This document shows positions 28,015 to 39,000 of a stretch of DNA of 64,000 bases, piece by piece (position 1 is the first letter of the stretch; every line of letters begins with the position of its first letter). The notes below the pieces were generated by a model. The model was not told where the DNA came from, ran no database searches, and saw only the letters and a program-made list of their open reading frames with translations. Location of the stretch: positions 1 to 64,000 of the forward strand of contig NVVR01000003.1 in assembly GCA_002733415.1 (NCBI GenBank), read 5' to 3'. Position numbers and translations under genes: made by a program. The DNA is from Kordia sp. (GTDB taxonomy: Bacteria > Bacteroidota > Bacteroidia > Flavobacteriales > Flavobacteriaceae).

Positions 28015-31000
28015 ATGGATTTATTAAAGAATTTTATTTTAGAGAAGATAGCCTCAAAAGAGCTAACTCCCGAAAGAGCGAAAGACTTATTAAAAGAGCT
28101 CTCAGAAGGGAAAGATAGTCAACATGAAGATATTGCTATTATTGGTATTTCCGGGAAATTTCCTAGTGCAGATAATGTGGAGGAATTTTGGAATAACCTT
28201 AAAAATGGTGTAAACTGTGTTCAGGAGTGGCCAGAAGAACGCCGTGAGGATTTTGTTCATGTGTTAAAAAATCCTCATTATACGGAGTTGTTGTTTGGAG
28301 AATCTATCCCAGTGGATGAAGTGCAGGAAGGTATGTACGTAAAGGGTGGTTACTTGAGAGAAATAGATAAGTTTGATTATAATTTCTTTGGAATTCCTAA
28401 GCGTGAGGCCAGATATATGGATCCACGTCAGCGTTTAATTTTAGAAACTGCTTGGGAAGCTATGGAAGATGCTGGTTATGGTGGAGACAGCATGAAAGGG
28501 ACTAACACAGGTGTGTTTATCGGTAAAGAAAATACTAATTTCACTTTATATAAATTCGGAACAGATCCAGATCCAATGCACCTTACAGGTGGATGGGTGA
28601 GTATACATGCAAGTAGACTTTCGTATATGTATGATTTTACGGGTCCTTGTATGATTGTTGATACGGCTTGTTCGTCTGGATTGTCATCAGTGCACGTTGC
28701 CATGAAATCTATTAAAAATGGTGAATGTGATGTGGCTATTGCTGGGGCTATTAACACCAGTTTAAATGGACAGTTTAAAAATCATAAAGAAATAGTTGAT
28801 TTAAGTTCAGTTCAGTCTAAAGATATGTTGGTAAGAACTTTTGACAAATCGGCTAATGGAACTGTATGGGGTGAAGGTGTTTCTATGGTGATTTTAAAAC
28901 CATTGAAAAAAGCTTTAGAAGACAAGGATAATATTCATGCTATTATTAAAGGTAGTGCCATGAATAATGATGGTGCTTCTAATGGTATTACAGCGCCTAA
29001 CGGAATTGCTCAAGAAAAAGTCTTACAACAAGCATGGAAAGATGCGGGTGTAGAACCAGATACTATTAGCTATATAGAAGCTCATGGTACAGGTACGGTT
29101 TTGGGTGACCCTATAGAAATTAAAGGCTTAACCAATGCTTTTGATAAACATACCGATAAAAAACAATTTTGTGCCATCAGTTCCTTAAAAACAAATATGG
29201 GACATTTGGTAGCTTGTTCTGGTATGGCGTCGTTGACAAAAGTGGTTATGTCTTTAAAGAATAAGCAAATTGCTCCTACTATTAACTTCGAAATGCCTAA
29301 TCCTTATATCAATTTTATGAACAGTCCTTTGTTTGTAAATGAGCGTTTAAGCGATTGGAACGTAGAGGACGGAAAGCCAAGACGTGCTGGAGCAAGTTCA
29401 TTTGGTTTTAGTGGTACCAATTTACATATGGTATTTGAAGAATTTGTACCTGGATTACAAATTGAAAATAAAGCTGAAAAGCCTGTTTATTGTTTGACCA
29501 TTTCTGCTAAAAAAGAATCTATTTTACAGGATTATATAACGCGCTATAATACGTTTTTCAACAACCCAAATTCTGCAACTTTAAGTGATATTTGTTTTAC
29601 CGCTGCTATAGGTAGAGGTCATTACAATCACAGATTGGCCATTATTGCTACGACTTTAGAAGAACTAAAAGATAAAGTAGCTAAAATAGCAGATTCAGAT
29701 CTAAATAAATTATCTGTTTCTGGAGCTTATTATGGAGCATTTAAAATAGTAAAAGGCAATAAGCCTAAACTAGAAAAATGGGAAATTAGTGCTGGTCAGA
29801 AAAAGGATAAATCAGAATTGGCCAAGTATAAGGTTATGGAATTATCCATGTCACAAGATAACTACACCCAAGTTTTAAAAGAATTGTGTGTGTTATATGT
29901 GAACTCAGCAGACGTTAATTGGGATATGCTTTATAAGGATGAAACGTGTCAAAAGATATCACTTCCAGTTTATCCATTAGAAAGATTAAGATGTTGGGCA
30001 GATCCAAAGTTTACTAAAATATCTTCAACTAATATAAAGGAGTTAAGTCATCCTCTTTTAGATTCACTTTTAGCTGATTCTATTAACAGTAAAATTTACC
30101 ATACTACTTTTAAAGTAGAGGATAAATTCTGGATGTTAACCGATCATAAAATAGCAAATAACCCTGTTATACCTGGGACCACTTATTTAGAAATGGTTCA
30201 TCAAATTGGTCAGGATATTTATAAAACCGATCAATTAGAGTTTAAAAACATCTTTTTCCTCACACCAATGTTGGTACAAGAAGGTGAAGAGAAAGAAGTT
30301 CAAACGGTGTTTGAAAATTTAGCTGGCGGACGTTATAAGTTTGCTGTTGTAAGTAAAAATGATGATATCTGGGTTAAACATGTTGAGGGAGAAATAGGTA
30401 TTCATACTGATAGCCCTGCTGAATTTAACAGAGAGGGTATATTAAAAAAAACGACTCACATTAGAGAAGGCGAAGAGTTAAAAGTAACCAGTGATGTATT
30501 CCAATTTGGACCAAGATGGAACACCGTTAGAAAAGCATGTCATGGCGAAAATGATGTGTTTATTACACTTTCTTTATTAGATGAGATAAAAGACGATGTT
30601 AAGGAATATTATTTACATCCATCTTTATTAGATAATGCTGTAAATATCCTTAGCCAGAGTTTTGGTGAAGGAACGTATTTGCCATTAAATTACAAGAGTT
30701 TTAAAGTTTATAAACCGCTTCCTTCTACCTTATTTAGTTATGTAAAGAAAAAGGATACAGGATCAAGTTTAGAGGTTATTACTTTTGATATAGTGTTGGT
30801 TGATGAGAATGATACCGTATTAGGGGAAATTTTCGATTATTCTATTAAACGCGTTCACGATACCGGATTAACGTTTAAAAACCTATCTGGAGGTAAACAG
30901 AATTACAACCAAATTAGTTGGAAAAAAGAAATTCTTAATGAAAAATCAAATGCACCTAAAGGAAATTATCTTTTCATAACTGATAATTCTCCAAGAGAGC

Positions 31001-32799
31001 AAGAGCTTATCTCTAAATATGAAACTGCAGGTGCAACCGTATTTATAGCTTTAAAAGGAGATAAATTCGAAAAACATTCTAACGCTAAGTTTACCATTGA
31101 TTTTTCTGATGGGTCTATTAAAAATCTATTAACGGAGATTAAAGATATAACCTTTAAGAATGTTATTATTTCTAATGGTATTTCTCAAAACATTGAATTA
31201 GGAAAGTGTTTAGAAGGCACAATGAATAAGAGTCTGTATGGATTATTTAATCTTGTTAAAGGATTTTTAGATACAAAAATTAAATTGAATGGTCATGTAG
31301 TTTTATGGGGCGAAAATGTCTTTAGAACGAGTGAAAATGACAGGTTAAAAAATCCTTTTGATGCATCAATGTTTGGATTAGGGCAGGTAATTCGTCAAGA
31401 ATATCAAAACCTTTCTTTCAAATCTATAGATGCAGATGAGGCTACTACTATTGATACTATTTGTACTGAAATAGAAAATTCTGATAGTCCTGTTACAACT
31501 TATAGAGCTAATGAAAGATTTGTTAAGCAATTAGCTACTGTACAATTAAAATCTAAAAAAGAACTTGAAATAAAAGATAACGGAACTTACGTTATTACTG
31601 GTGGAACTGGAGGTTTAGGACTTGAATTAGCTAAATATTTGGCGGATAAAGCCAAAATTAATCTGGTGCTAATTAACAGATCTAAATTACCTGCTAAAAA
31701 AGATTGGAAAGATTATTTAAAAACTGGCGAAAATCAGAGAACTCAATCTAAAATAGAGCAGTTGTTAGAAATAGAAGCAATGGGTTCTATGGCAACGTGT
31801 TATAGCGCCAATGTGAGTGATTTTGATGAGATGAAAACTGTTTTTACTGATATCGAAAAGCAATTTGGTTCTGTACAAGGAATTATTCATGCAGCTGGTG
31901 TTGCTGGAGACGGATTCTTGATGAACAAAACTTTGGATATTTTCAAAGATGTTATCAAACCAAAAATTGATGGAACATGGAATTTGCACCAGTTGACTAA
32001 AGATCAGACTTTAGATTTCTTTGTGTTATTTTCTTCTATTACGACTATGACTGGCGTGCCTGGACAATCAGATTATACTGCCGCAAATGCTTTCTTAAAT
32101 GCGTTTTCTGACTACAGAGAAGAAGCAGTGGCTATTAACTGGCCAGGTTGGACTGAAGTTGGTATGGCCGCAGATTTTGATGTAACTGATGAGTATACCA
32201 TTATCCATTCTATCAAAACGGAAGAAGCTTTAGATTATTTTAAATCTGTGGTTGAATCTGGAGAAAATACTGTTATTCCAGGAAAAATAAACATGGCCTT
32301 TTTAGCTAAAGTAGAGGATAATGTAGATTTTGTTTTAGAGACGAGATTAAAAGGAAAGCTAGAAAAACATAAGCGAAGTATGACTGCTTCAGATTCTGTT
32401 GAAACTAAAACAAGATCTGCTAATGCTGAAGTAGATATTAAGGGTAAGAGTGCTGATGAATTAACAGAGGTAGAAAAAAATCTGGGAATGATTTGGTCTC
32501 AAGTGTTAGGAGCAGATGAAATTGATATTTATGACAGTTTTCAAGAAATGGGAGGAGATTCTATTTTGGCAACACATTTATTAAAGGCTATTGAAGGTGT
32601 GTATCCTGGAGCCATTGATATAACAGATGTTTTTTCATACCCAACTATTGAGCAAATGGGTGCTTATATAAGTGAAAAAATAGGAGAACCTGTATTAGAA
32701 GAGAAGCAAGAAAAAACCAAAGATTTAGAAGATATGTTAGATGATATGCTTAATGATGATTCATCTATAGATTCTATGTTAGAGGTATTAAATAATTAA
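28015..32799 (+). CDS. trans-AT polyketide synthase module, KS-DH-KR-ACP
   Basis: 1594 residues with the same order as the preceding module. An N-terminal helix (FILEKIASKELTPERAKDLL) looks like a docking element. KS active residues are Cys219 in DTACSSG, then EAHGTGT and NMGHLV. There is no AT between KS and the LPVYPLERLRCW linker. The DH has His711 in HKIANNPVIP (again Asn for Gly) and Asp873. The KR has ITGGTGGLG and Tyr1354 in GQSDYTAAN. ACP Ser1516 is in MGGDSI. The C-terminus is very acidic (DMLDDMLNDD). It probably adds a second reduced/dehydrated C2 unit, making a diene if both DHs work. Loading depends on the acyltransferase at 21878. Confidence 0.92.
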   Translation: MDLLKNFILEKIASKELTPERAKDLLKELSEGKDSQHEDIAIIGISGKFPSADNVEEFWNNLKNGVNCVQEWPEERREDFVHVLKNPHYTELLFGESIPVDEVQEGMYVKGGYLREIDKFDYNFFGIPKREARYMDPRQRLILETAWEAMEDAGYGGDSMKGTNTGVFIGKENTNFTLYKFGTDPDPMHLTGGWVSIHASRLSYMYDFTGPCMIVDTACSSGLSSVHVAMKSIKNGECDVAIAGAINTSLNGQFKNHKEIVDLSSVQSKDMLVRTFDKSANGTVWGEGVSMVILKPLKKALEDKDNIHAIIKGSAMNNDGASNGITAPNGIAQEKVLQQAWKDAGVEPDTISYIEAHGTGTVLGDPIEIKGLTNAFDKHTDKKQFCAISSLKTNMGHLVACSGMASLTKVVMSLKNKQIAPTINFEMPNPYINFMNSPLFVNERLSDWNVEDGKPRRAGASSFGFSGTNLHMVFEEFVPGLQIENKAEKPVYCLTISAKKESILQDYITRYNTFFNNPNSATLSDICFTAAIGRGHYNHRLAIIATTLEELKDKVAKIADSDLNKLSVSGAYYGAFKIVKGNKPKLEKWEISAGQKKDKSELAKYKVMELSMSQDNYTQVLKELCVLYVNSADVNWDMLYKDETCQKISLPVYPLERLRCWADPKFTKISSTNIKELSHPLLDSLLADSINSKIYHTTFKVEDKFWMLTDHKIANNPVIPGTTYLEMVHQIGQDIYKTDQLEFKNIFFLTPMLVQEGEEKEVQTVFENLAGGRYKFAVVSKNDDIWVKHVEGEIGIHTDSPAEFNREGILKKTTHIREGEELKVTSDVFQFGPRWNTVRKACHGENDVFITLSLLDEIKDDVKEYYLHPSLLDNAVNILSQSFGEGTYLPLNYKSFKVYKPLPSTLFSYVKKKDTGSSLEVITFDIVLVDENDTVLGEIFDYSIKRVHDTGLTFKNLSGGKQNYNQISWKKEILNEKSNAPKGNYLFITDNSPREQELISKYETAGATVFIALKGDKFEKHSNAKFTIDFSDGSIKNLLTEIKDITFKNVIISNGISQNIELGKCLEGTMNKSLYGLFNLVKGFLDTKIKLNGHVVLWGENVFRTSENDRLKNPFDASMFGLGQVIRQEYQNLSFKSIDADEATTIDTICTEIENSDSPVTTYRANERFVKQLATVQLKSKKELEIKDNGTYVITGGTGGLGLELAKYLADKAKINLVLINRSKLPAKKDWKDYLKTGENQRTQSKIEQLLEIEAMGSMATCYSANVSDFDEMKTVFTDIEKQFGSVQGIIHAAGVAGDGFLMNKTLDIFKDVIKPKIDGTWNLHQLTKDQTLDFFVLFSSITTMTGVPGQSDYTAANAFLNAFSDYREEAVAINWPGWTEVGMAADFDVTDEYTIIHSIKTEEALDYFKSVVESGENTVIPGKINMAFLAKVEDNVDFVLETRLKGKLEKHKRSMTASDSVETKTRSANAEVDIKGKSADELTEVEKNLGMIWSQVLGADEIDIYDSFQEMGGDSILATHLLKAIEGVYPGAIDITDVFSYPTIEQMGAYISEKIGEPVLEEKQEKTKDLEDMLDDMLNDDSSIDSMLEVLNN

Positions 32800-32803
32800 A
32801 ACA

Positions 32804-32983
32804 CAGCCCTAAATCCCCTATTTTTAGAGGGGACGTGGTAACAATTTCCCTCCTAATAAGAAGGGACTAAGAGGGAGATGTTTTAACAATTGGTAATTGT
32901 TTGTTTGACATACTCCTAAATCCTCTCTTATTAGGGTGGACTTGATAAGTTTCCCTTCTAATAAGGAGGGATTAAGGGAGGTG
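32804..32983 (+). repeat. two tandem intergenic palindromic repeats
   Basis: The 241-base gap between PKS genes holds two related imperfect palindromes. One lies at ~32804-32880 (CCTAAATCCCC... / ...GGGACTAAGAGGGAG). The other is at ~32909-32983 (CTCCTAAATCCTCTCTTATT / AATAAGGAGGGATTAAGGG). Each could fold into a long hairpin in the transcript. A third, weaker copy is at 11610-11690. They look like a dispersed flavobacterial repeat that entered the operon; effect on read-through unknown. Confidence 0.6.
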
Positions 32984-33040
32984 TTTTTTTAAACTGAGGT
33001 TTACTTTAAAAGTAAAACCTTAAACTTTTAATATTACAGC

Positions 33041-36000
33041 ATGAGCAATCTACGCGATATAAATAAATACATTTTAGAGCAAGTAAAGAATAATGGTTTT
33101 TCAAAGAAAATGGCTTTGCCTATTTTGAAAATCTTAAATGATAAACCAGAAAATCAACGTGAGGATATAGCTATAATAGGAATGGCTGGGAAATTTCCTG
33201 GTGCAGATAACCCAGAACAATTTTGGGAATTATTAGCTAAAGGTGAAAACTGTATCCGACCATTTCCTGAAAATAGAAAAAAGGACGCTTTAAAAGTTTT
33301 TCCAGAAGGTCATAAAGCTAAGTTTTTTCAGGCTGGATTTTTGGATGAAATAGATAAGTTTGATGCTGAATATTTTAATATACCGCCTCGGTCTGCTGAA
33401 TTAATGGATCCTTATCAACGGATTTTTTTAGAAACCGTTGTGGAATCTGTGCAAGACGCAGGTATCAGTCCTAAAGATTTTTATGGCTCTAATACTGGTA
33501 TTTATGTAGGTACCGATCATACACATAAATTCAGGGCATCATATTTAAGTTTGATAGGGGATGCCGATTTTACGGCTATGACAGGTTCATGGGCTGGAAT
33601 ACTTTCTAGTAGAGCATCTTATATTTTTGATTTAAAAGGCCCTGGTATTGTTGTAGATTCTGCTTGTTCTTCAGGTTTATCAGCTCTTAATGTGGCTTGT
33701 AATGCTTTATATCAAGGTGATTGTGATCAGGCTATAGTTGGTAGTGCAAATTTATTTATACTACCAACTACGGATGATGGTCAAATGAGTTTGAACGATA
33801 TCGAAGCTAAAGATATTAAGGTGCGTACTTTTGATAAAGAAGCATCTGGTACTGCATGGGGAGAAGGTGTTTGTAGTATACTTATAAAACCTTTGTCTAA
33901 GGCTATAAAAGATAAAGATCCTATTCACGCCGTAATTAAAAGTGCTTTGGTTAATAATGACGGTGCTTCTAACGGAATTACCGCTCCTAATGCGAAAGCG
34001 CAAACCAATTTGATTAAAAAAGCTTGGAAACAGGCAAAAGTTACTGCTGAGGATATCACTTATATTGAAGCTCATGGAACGGGAACAAAATTGGGAGATC
34101 CTATTGAAATTAAAGGTCTTAATGATGTCTTTGATAAGGAAACGGATAAAAAGCAATATTGTGGTATTGGTTCAGTAAAAACCAATGTTGGTCATGCCGT
34201 TGGATCCGCAGCCTTGATATCACTTGTAAAGGTGGTCATGTCTTTGAAGAAAAAACAATTGGCACCTACAATTAATTTTGATGAACCTAATGAGTTTATC
34301 AATTTTTGTAAAAGTTCGTTATATATAAATACAAAATTAAGTCCGTGGGAAACCAATGGTTCTTTAAGAACCGCGGGTATTAATTCTTTTAGTTTTAATG
34401 GAACAAACTGCCATGTTGTAATGCAAGAAGCACCGGCATTGCCTAAGGTTCTTTCTAAGAATACGTTTTACATATTTACACTGTCCGGGAGGTCCGAAGA
34501 TTTGTTTAAACAAACTGTTTCAGATTATCTATATTTTTTCGAAAAAACAAAAGATTCTCTTTCGGTGGAAGAGGTGTGTTTTACCGTAAACTCTGGTCGT
34601 GAGGACCATGGTTTACGATTGGTGTTGGTGGTTAAGACTATTGACGATATTAAAAATGGGTTGAAATTAATTGAAAATGATGGATTCAAGAATTATGATG
34701 ATATTATTTATTTCAACGATAGTTCAGAAATTCAAAAGGATCGAAAGATCCTTAAAAAACAAACAACAGAAGCTAAAGATTTTATGACGAGTCTGGTAGA
34801 TAAAGAGATTCTAGATCAGTCTGATTTAGTGAGGCTGGCAAAGATTTATACAGATGGTGCTACTTTAGATTGGAATGCATTTTACAAAAATCAGTCGTTA
34901 CAAAAAGTACATTTACCGGTTTATCCTTTTAAAAAGACGCGATATTGGATAGAGAATCCTGTCTGTATAATGGGAGGAGCTCCAGCAGAGAAATCAGTAT
35001 CAAATAAAAAAGAAATTGAGCTTATTGGCGCTGATTTAGAAAATCATGAAACGGCTTATTTAGTAGCTCAAATATGGGGTAGTGTATTGGGATATGACTC
35101 TATTAAAATCACAGATAATTTTTATGAATTAGGAGGCGATTCTGTTTTAGCCATGCAGGTGATTACGGCTTTAAATCAGGAATTAAAAACAGAAATGCAG
35201 GTTTCTGCCCTTTTAGGTAATTCTGAATTTAGCGCTTTTATAAAGACTTTGGATATCCCTAAACAAGGTATTGAATCTGATATCATTAAGGTTTCTAATA
35301 GTGAACAAAGTTACGATTGTTCTGCAGCACAAGCAAGAATGTATATGTTGTGGGAAATGGATCGCCTTTCGGTTTTATACAATATAGCCGGAACAGTTAT
35401 TCTTCCTGCTAAATTAAATGTAGACAAAGTAAGAACTGCTATAAATAAGCTTGCTATCCGTCATGAAGCTTTTCGTACAGTTTTTAAAATGCAAGATAAA
35501 CCTGTTCAACATATTTTAGACAGTATTGAAATTCCAGTTTTAGAAATAGATAAGACAACGGTTGAGTTAACCAATTTAGAGACTTCGGTTAATGATTGGA
35601 TGCAAGATCTTATTGCACCTTTTGATTTAGAAAATGGTCCTTTAGCTCGTGTGTTTCTCATTCAATTAGCAGGCGACAAATCTGCAATTATATTAGATTT
35701 TCATCATATCATTTCAGATGGCACATCTATGGGAATATTTGTGAGAGAATTAGGAATATTACTTTCAGATAATAATTTAGCTCCTCTAATTTTTCAATAT
35801 AAAGATTTTGCAAATTGGCAGAATAACGTTTTAATTTCTACGGAATATCAAAAGCATAAGGCTTTCTGGAAAGATCAATTTTCTGATGAGATCCCTGTTT
35901 TGGAGCTTCCAGTAGATTATAAAAGGCCAGAAGTTCAGAGTTTTAAAGGGACTGTGAAATCTGTTGTGTGGTCTAAAGAAGACCTTCTTATTCTTAAGAA

Positions 36001-39000
36001 ATTTGCAAAAGAGAGTGATAGCACTCTATTTATGGTATTAACGGCTGGTTTAAATATTTTAATGTCTAAATATTCTGGTCAAGAAGATGTTGTAATTGGT
36101 ATACCGGTTGCAGCCAGACCTAAGGCAGAGTTTTATCATTTAATGGGGGTTTTTGTCAATACATTAGCCCTAAGAAATAAGCCGAATTCTAATAAGAGTA
36201 TAGATGCTTTTATTAAGGAAGTAAAGCAAAATGCTCTGAATGCTTATGATCATCAAGATTATCCGTTTGATTTATTGGTAGAAGATTTACAGGTTAACCG
36301 AGATTCTGGAAGAAATCCATTGTTTGATGTAATGTTTGAGCTTCAGAACGAGGATATAGGCGTTAATAGAATGTCTGATGATGTAACTTTCCATGAGTTT
36401 AAAAATGGATCATCTAAATTTGATTTATCCTTTTTAGCTAAAGAAACTATAGATGGATTAAAAATAGATTTAGAGTACAGCACGGATTTATTTTTGGCAG
36501 AAACTATTGAACGACTGATAGGTCATTTTAAAAATATTCTTCTGTTTTTAGTGAGCAATAAGAAAACTCAGATTAGTGAAATTGATTATCTTTTTGAAAG
36601 TGATAAAGAGCTGTTAATTAATACTTTTAATCAGACTCAAGTGGATTATCCGTCCGAAAAATGTATAGTTTCTTTGTTTGATGAACAATTAAAAAAACAT
36701 GCTAATAAAATAGGTCTTGCTGGAGGGGGAAAAGAATTTACCTATAACCAACTTGATAAAATTTCAAATCAACTAAGTAATATTTTAGTTGAAAAAGGAA
36801 TAACTAAAGGTGATAGAGTAGGATTACTATTAGACCGGTCTGTAGAAGCTGTAATAGCTTCTTTAGCGATTGCCAAAATTAAAGCTGTTTTCGTTCCTTT
36901 TGATCCAGATGCACCTCAAGAGCGAATTACTCATATTATAAATGACAGTTCCATTAAACTGGTCTGCACATTAAAAGATTTAGAAGATAGATTACCCGAG
37001 AATACAGAATGTATTATTGCTGATAATCCTGAAATATATTTAGGAGTTAAGGATACTTACAGTTATACCAAAGCTCAAGCTCTGGACCCAGTTTATATTA
37101 TGTATACATCGGGTTCTACAGGTATGCCAAAAGGGGTAGAGATTTGTCATAAAAATATTGTTCGACTAGTTAAAAATAACGACTACGTTACTTTTGACCA
37201 TTCTTTAAGATTGATACAAACAGGAGCTCCTGCTTTTGATGCCATTACATTTGAATGGTGGGGCGCTTTGCTCAATGGTGGTTTTGTGTATATTCCTATT
37301 AAAGATACTTTGTTAAATGCGGCTGAGTTAGGTGATTTAATCCGTAAGCAAGAGATAAATGTTGTTTTTATTACCACGCAATTATTTAATCAGCTTGTAG
37401 ATGAATCTGTTCAGGTATTCTCCACTTTAAACTCACTTTTAGTTGGGGGAGAAGTGCTTTCTCCATCTCATATGAACAGAGTTAGAGAAACTAACCCTGA
37501 TTTAATAGTATCTAATATTTATGGTCCTACGGAGAGTACTACTTTTTCCGTAGTGTACCCAATAAATAAAACGTTTAATGATGCTATTCCTATTGGATAT
37601 CCTATTAAAAATACAACTGCTTTTATTTTGGATAAATCTAGTAGATTGGTGGCGCCAGGTGTTGTAGGAGAATTGTGTTTAGGGGGTGATGGTGTAGCTC
37701 TTGGTTATTTAAACAATCCAGAATTAACGGACGAAAAGTTTATTGATAATCCCTTTGGAGAAGGACAATTGTATAAATCGGGCGATTTAGCACGATTTTT
37801 ACCAGATGGCGCTATTGAATTTATTGGTCGTAGAGATTTTCAGATTAAAATTAGAGGTTTTAGAATTGAACTTGGGGAAGTAGAATTAGCAGTTCTAAAA
37901 CATTCTAATATTGCTCAGACTTTTGTTACAGTAAAGTTAGATGGAGACGGAAATAAACAATTGGTGTCTTTTTATACAACTAAAGATAATCAACCTTTAG
38001 CTTATGCCGATTTAAAGAAATTTTTATTAGATGAAGTGCCGGCTTATATGGTGCCGATTTATTTTAAGCAATTACCTAATATGCCGCTAAACTCCAATGG
38101 CAAGGTTGATAAAAAAGTATTGCCGAAACCGGAATTGGTTAAATATATATACGTTGCCGCTAGTACAGAATTGCAACAAAAATTGTTGATGGTGTGGAAG
38201 GAGATTTTACCTGAAGTAGATAGAATCAGTATTTATGATGATTTTTTTGCAATTGGTGGTCAATCGTTAAAAGCGACAAGATTAAGTGCTAAGCTTAAGG
38301 AAAAGGCTAATATAAATTTAGCTTTAACAGACATATTTAAATATGTTACTATAGCGGCCCAGGAAGATTGTATTTTAAACAAGTCTTCAATTAATCAGAC
38401 TCTTCCAAAAATAGAAAAATGTAAGGAACAAGATATTTATCCGACTTCTACTGCCCAGCGCAGATTGTTTTCTTTGCAACAAATTTCAGATTCAGGAACG
38501 GCCTATAATATGCCTGGCGTTTTTGTTATGGCAGAGACCCCCGATTTTGAGAAATTCGGTTTTGCAGTTAATGCTCTAGTTGAAAGACATGAAGCTTTGA
38601 GAACTAATTTTTTTATTAAGGATGGTAAAACAGTTCAGAAAATTAAAGATCAATTAATCATTGATGTTAATCAATATAATGTTTCAACTAAAGAGGAATT
38701 AGACAATTGTGTACACAATTTTATCAATCCTTTTAATTTAGAAAGCGATCAATTATTCAGAGCATGTATTGTTAATTTAGAGCCTGATGTACTAAAGACA
38801 GGAGCAAAAGCTATTTTAGTGTTTGACATGCATCACACTATTTCTGATGGTATTTCTGTGGGTATATTAATTAAAGAATTTAAAAATATTTATGCAGGTA
38901 AATCTTTGGATAAACCGAGTTTGCAATACAAAGATTTTGCAGTTTGGGAAAATGATATTAGAGCCCATGGATTATTAGAGGTTCATAAAAATTATTGGTT

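Noticed and set aside
33761-34156. 131-residue minus-strand ORF inside the KS of the hybrid gene
   Set aside because: It is a shadow of the KS coding frame with no recognisable domain, as are the other antisense ORFs within the megasynthase genes.
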